Below are positions 35,007-36,984 of a stretch of DNA of 36,984 bases, piece after piece. Position 1 is the stretch's first letter. The number at the start of each line of letters is the position of its first letter. The notes beneath the pieces were generated by a model that worked only from the letters and a program-made list of their open reading frames with translations, was not told the DNA's origin and ran no database searches. Location: the NCBI GenBank assembly GCA_020722685.1, contig DYKH01000048.1, forward strand, positions 1 through 36,984, read 5' to 3'. The DNA is from Caldithrix sp. Its GTDB lineage: Bacteria; KSB1; UBA2214; DYKH01. The position numbers and the translations under genes are program-made.

Positions 35007-35231
35007 ATGACTGGTTTCGCAAGTAAGCAGTTTGTTGTCGATGAGGATGGGAAACGAATTGCAGTAGTATTGGATTTGGCCACTTATCGGAAGTTTCTTG
35101 AGGCGGTGGAAGAGCTTGAGGATATCCGGGCTTATGATGAAGTCAAAGACAAGGTAAGGGAAGAGTTGAGCGCTGGAGAATATGTGACACTCAAGGATTA
35201 CATGAAAAACCGTCAAAAGAGGATTGAATGA
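35007..35231 (+). CDS. Phd/YefM-like antitoxin
   Basis: This 74-residue protein has the N-terminal pattern of Phd/RelB-type antitoxins (FVVDEDGKRIAVVLDLATYRKFLEAVEELED), followed by a charged toxin-wrapping tail (VKDKVREELSAGEYVTLKDYMK). The ATG at 35007 follows GAAGGGA and is better than an in-frame start 48 bases upstream. It overlaps the toxin gene by four bases (ATGA). The pair sits inside the segment that splits the Fe-S pseudogene. Confidence 0.85.
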   Translation: MTGFASKQFVVDEDGKRIAVVLDLATYRKFLEAVEELEDIRAYDEVKDKVREELSAGEYVTLKDYMKNRQKRIE

Positions 35232-35482
35232 CCTATCTCGTGATTATTCCCAAATCAGTGCAGAAAGAGCTTGATAGATTGCCGAAAAAAGTTGCAGACA
35301 AGGTTTTGCATGAGATAGCTACTTTAGAAGAAAATCCTCGCCCCTTGAATTGCAAGAAATTATCGGGCCGCGAAACATGGCGAATCAGAGTTGGAGACTA
35401 TCGGATCATTTATGAGATTGATGATAAAGCAAAAACTGTGATGCTGTATCGAGTAAGCCATCGGGGAGATACCTACCGTTAG
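35228..35482 (+). CDS. RelE/ParE-family toxin
   Basis: This 84-residue RelE-like protein is full length: TYLVIIPKSVQKELDRLPKKV, LNCKKLSG, WRIRVGDYRIIYEID and MLYRVSHRGDTYR are the family's strand and helix landmarks, with the conserved basic residues (Arg in WRIRVGDYRI, C-terminal His-Arg) that bind mRNA or ribosome. RelE toxins cut mRNA on the ribosome; ParE toxins poison gyrase. The RVSHRGDTYR ending favours RelE. It overlaps its antitoxin by four bases and appears intact. Confidence 0.9.
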   Translation: MTYLVIIPKSVQKELDRLPKKVADKVLHEIATLEENPRPLNCKKLSGRETWRIRVGDYRIIYEIDDKAKTVMLYRVSHRGDTYR

Positions 35483-35607
35483 TCTTGGCAATGGTTACAC
35501 ATGGCGGCTTTCTTTAATGTTTTTTCTTTTCACCATACAGAAGCGCCGTCGCATTCGAGCGGAACTGAAAACGACGCCAATTTTCCGTTATTCCTATTCC
35601 TACTCAT

Positions 35608-35657
35608 TGATCGCGCCGGAAGTAATTCCGGTGCGGGTAGTGAAAGAGGACATTTGC
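35608..35657. repeat. Hairpin repeat, copy B, at Fe-S gene break
   Basis: It starts TGATCGCGCCGGAAG and ends GACATTTGCC. It is closely similar to copy A at 34384. Its right end overlaps the last recognisable codons (Gly-Lys-Cys) of piece 2 of the Fe-S pseudogene, so the repeat lies exactly at the insertion boundary. Confidence 0.75.
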
Positions 35658-36620
35658 CGCAGCCATTGCAGTCGTCTTCGTTGACTTGCGGCAAAAAGTT
35701 GCTGGTGTGCACCGGATGCAGCATGCCGAACCGTCGTGCCGCGATCATGGCCTCGCAGCAACAGCCGCAGCAATTGCAGATGAAACTGACTCGCTCGCGC
35801 ACGTTCTCACCGAATTGAACCAAATTGTTCTCATAGGCCCGCTGCAATACCCATGCCTTCCGCCGCGTCTACTTGCCGGGCAAAGCCATGGCGGATGAGC
35901 GATTCAGCTACGCCGTTGAAGGTCATGCAGATTTCCATCGGCGCCTTGCAGGCGCGATCCAGATGCTGCATCTTGTGCCGGCAATAGCAAAGGCCGACGC
36001 CCCTGTGCGTCGCGGTTTTGATGACCTGACTGGATTTTTCATAATCCAGCACGTGCAAGCTGTTCTCCGCCGAGAGCGCCGGCTCATTGACAAACACTCG
36101 TCCCAGTTGCGTTTCGCCGCCGGTGAAAAGGGCTTTGATGAAATCTTCTTCAACATTTAGGTACTGATAGAAAAGGTTGGCCAACAGCTTCTGATCGATG
36201 TCTTCCCGAACGCGCATCATGGAGAATTCAAAAAAGCCGGCCATGGGCGGAGGCAGCGTATAGGTCTTTTTGCCATCTCGCTCGGTGTCCAGCAGTAAAG
36301 CCCTGGCAGCCAAACCATCGAGTACTCTCTCTGCTTCGGAGAGTTCAGTTTTCCAAAGTCTCGCCGCAGTGTCAATGCCGAACGACTTGATCGGTAGCAA
36401 AGCGACCAGTTCCGCTTCCTGTTGGCTGAAGAGAATGGCCAGAATTTTGTAAAGCAATTCCGATGGCGGAGCGCCTTGCGGGAATCGGTTCAATCTTTTG
36501 CTCAATTTTTGATAAGCGGATCTCAAGGTGTGATGTGCCATGTGATAGCCCTGCGATGAGTGAGTTTGTGCATTGGCGTTCTCGAACTCCATGGTGTGCA
36601 AATGGGGTCGCAAGAAGCAA

Positions 36621-36652
36621 TGGAGTGATGGAGTATTGGAGTTTTGGAGTGC
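36621..36652. repeat. Four tandem 8-bp units TGGAGTNN
   Basis: The units TGGAGTGA, TGGAGTAT, TGGAGTTT and TGGAGTGC follow head to tail, then TGG. It lies just upstream of the Fe-S pseudogene start on the minus strand. A simple-sequence repeat; it may be variable in copy number. Confidence 0.85.
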
Positions 36653-36709
36653 TGGGCATCGATAAAAGGGACATTTGTGCGTATGTGTTTGGTCAACTGA
36701 GAAAAGTAT

Positions 36710-36742
36710 CATTTCGAATCCGCCACTGGCGGATTCGAAATG
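36710..36742. repeat. Perfect 16-bp-arm hairpin
   Basis: CATTTCGAATCCGCCA and TGGCGGATTCGAAATG are exact reverse complements around one base. It lies 3' of the ABC permease gene on the minus strand and upstream of the Fe-S pseudogene. CATTTCGA text is also found in the repeats near 3864 and 5243. Confidence 0.85.
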
Positions 36743-36799
36743 ACATACCTATTCAGTTGGCTGAACAAGTGCAAAAAGTCATCGCAGGTGGCTTTCTTC

Positions 36800-36984
36800 T
36801 CACTCTTTCAATCCCCCTAAAAGAATCCCTTGGATGTAATACTTTTGCAGCAGGAGGAAAACCAAAGCGACGGGAATGATGGTGATCACCGACCCGGCCA
36901 TCATCAACTCCGGGTCCTGCGTATGCTCCCCCATCAGGTTGGCGATCGCCACCGGCAAGGTGAACATCTCTTGCTTGGACATGA
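36800..36984 (-). CDS. Sugar ABC transporter permease, 3' end (partial)
   Basis: This is the C-terminal 61 or so residues of a MalG-type carbohydrate ABC permease; the gene runs off the right edge. The segment has the late membrane helix (GSVITIIPVALVFLLLQKYYI) and the typical ending QGILLGGLKE, like QGITAGAVKG in relatives. The region MFTLPVAIANLMGEHTQDPELMMAG lies before the last helix, as in the family. The rest of the transporter operon should lie outside the window. Confidence 0.85.
   Translation of the reverse strand, partial: MSKQEMFTLPVAIANLMGEHTQDPELMMAGSVITIIPVALVFLLLQKYYIQGILLGGLKE

Larger units (their letters stand above)
34505..36541 (-). pseudogene. 4Fe-4S protein gene broken by frameshifts and an insertion
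   Basis: Three minus-strand pieces form one ancestral protein. Piece 1 (36541 to about 35846) starts MAHHTLRSAYQKL and includes LCYCRHKMQHLDRACKAPMEIC, a Cys/His cluster motif, up to AAEGMG, where the frame shifts. Piece 2 (about 35847-35650) continues LQRAYENNLVQFGENV, FICNCCGCCCEAM and CNGCGKC, then homology stops inside a ferredoxin motif. Piece 3 (about 34868-34505) resumes with LVSTNDPHKPKR (one base missing), EICLGCGVCVRIC, then VITPVDSVHRVVVATIERGK to the end (RGN). The ~780-base segment between pieces 2 and 3 is foreign and carries a toxin-antitoxin pair. The intact protein would be about 480 residues with at least two Fe-S clusters, probably an electron-transfer or regulatory protein of uncertain role. 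Confidence 0.75.

Noticed and set aside
36706..36745. TTCGAATCC string suggestive of a tRNA T-loop
   Set aside because: It is part of a perfect hairpin; no acceptor, D or anticodon arms surround it.
1..36984. CRISPR array or IS element with transposase
   Set aside because: No regularly spaced direct repeats and no transposase or integrase reading were found; the repeats seen are inverted or short tandem.

Overview
The window looks like a chromosomal segment of a free-living, saprophytic, Gram-negative-type bacterium. Supporting signs are exported enzymes, a membrane-fusion efflux adaptor, a Spy/CpxP-type periplasmic protein and Tat and lipoprotein-like signals. Base composition is near 50% GC by eye. 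The mix of GH78 rhamnosidases, Tat-exported Gfo/Idh/MocA oxidoreductase, M14 peptidase, sigma-54 multi-kinase signalling and many short interspersed inverted repeats between genes suits an environmental lineage of the FCB/KSB1/Calditrichota kind. That placement is inference; no rRNA or other marker gene lies in the window.

Region 1 (about 1-16.8 kb) is a rhamnoside/glycoside utilisation locus. Two exported GH78 alpha-L-rhamnosidases (one with CHB_HEX and PA14 modules at its C terminus) and a RhaT-type L-rhamnose symporter lie on the minus strand. On the plus strand follow a secreted sugar-isomerase-like protein, two MFS transporters and a Tat-signal Gfo/Idh/MocA oxidoreductase, closed by a clear terminator. 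A DUF4143 ATPase and a frameshifted HEAT-repeat gene sit among them. No rhaA/rhaB/rhaD-type catabolic gene is present. The isomerase-like plus oxidoreductase pair suggests an extracytoplasmic 3-keto-glycoside route.

Region 2 (16.8-24.8 kb) is a signalling cluster. A well-formed sigma-54 (-24/-12) promoter, preceded by three short dyads, reads into a small one-helix membrane protein. Then come three soluble sensor kinases with different input modules (GAF-GAF-HK, REC-PASx4-HK, REC-HK) and a sigma-54 activator whose receiver carries Glu where the phosphorylated Asp should be. The activator and a sigma-54 promoter in the same cluster suggest a self-contained, possibly autoregulated circuit. An M14 zinc carboxypeptidase follows.

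Region 3 (26.7-31.8 kb) holds a DUF2281/PIN toxin-antitoxin pair whose toxin has lost most of its acidic active-site residues. It also holds a minus-strand operon: ECF sigma factor, zinc-finger anti-sigma, Spy/CpxP-like protein, efflux adaptor and MacB/FtsX-type permease. No ATPase subunit is encoded there.

Region 4 (31.8-37.0 kb) is gene-poor and decaying. It has a 1.27-kb stretch without genes, a small RRM RNA-binding protein, a ruined DUF6516 (TumE-like) toxin gene, and a 4Fe-4S protein gene broken by two frameshifts and by an inserted ~0.8-kb segment carrying an intact Phd/RelE-type toxin-antitoxin pair. The 3' end of a sugar ABC permease gene runs off the right edge. Interspersed hairpins and inverted repeats of several sequence families lie in most long intergenic gaps.
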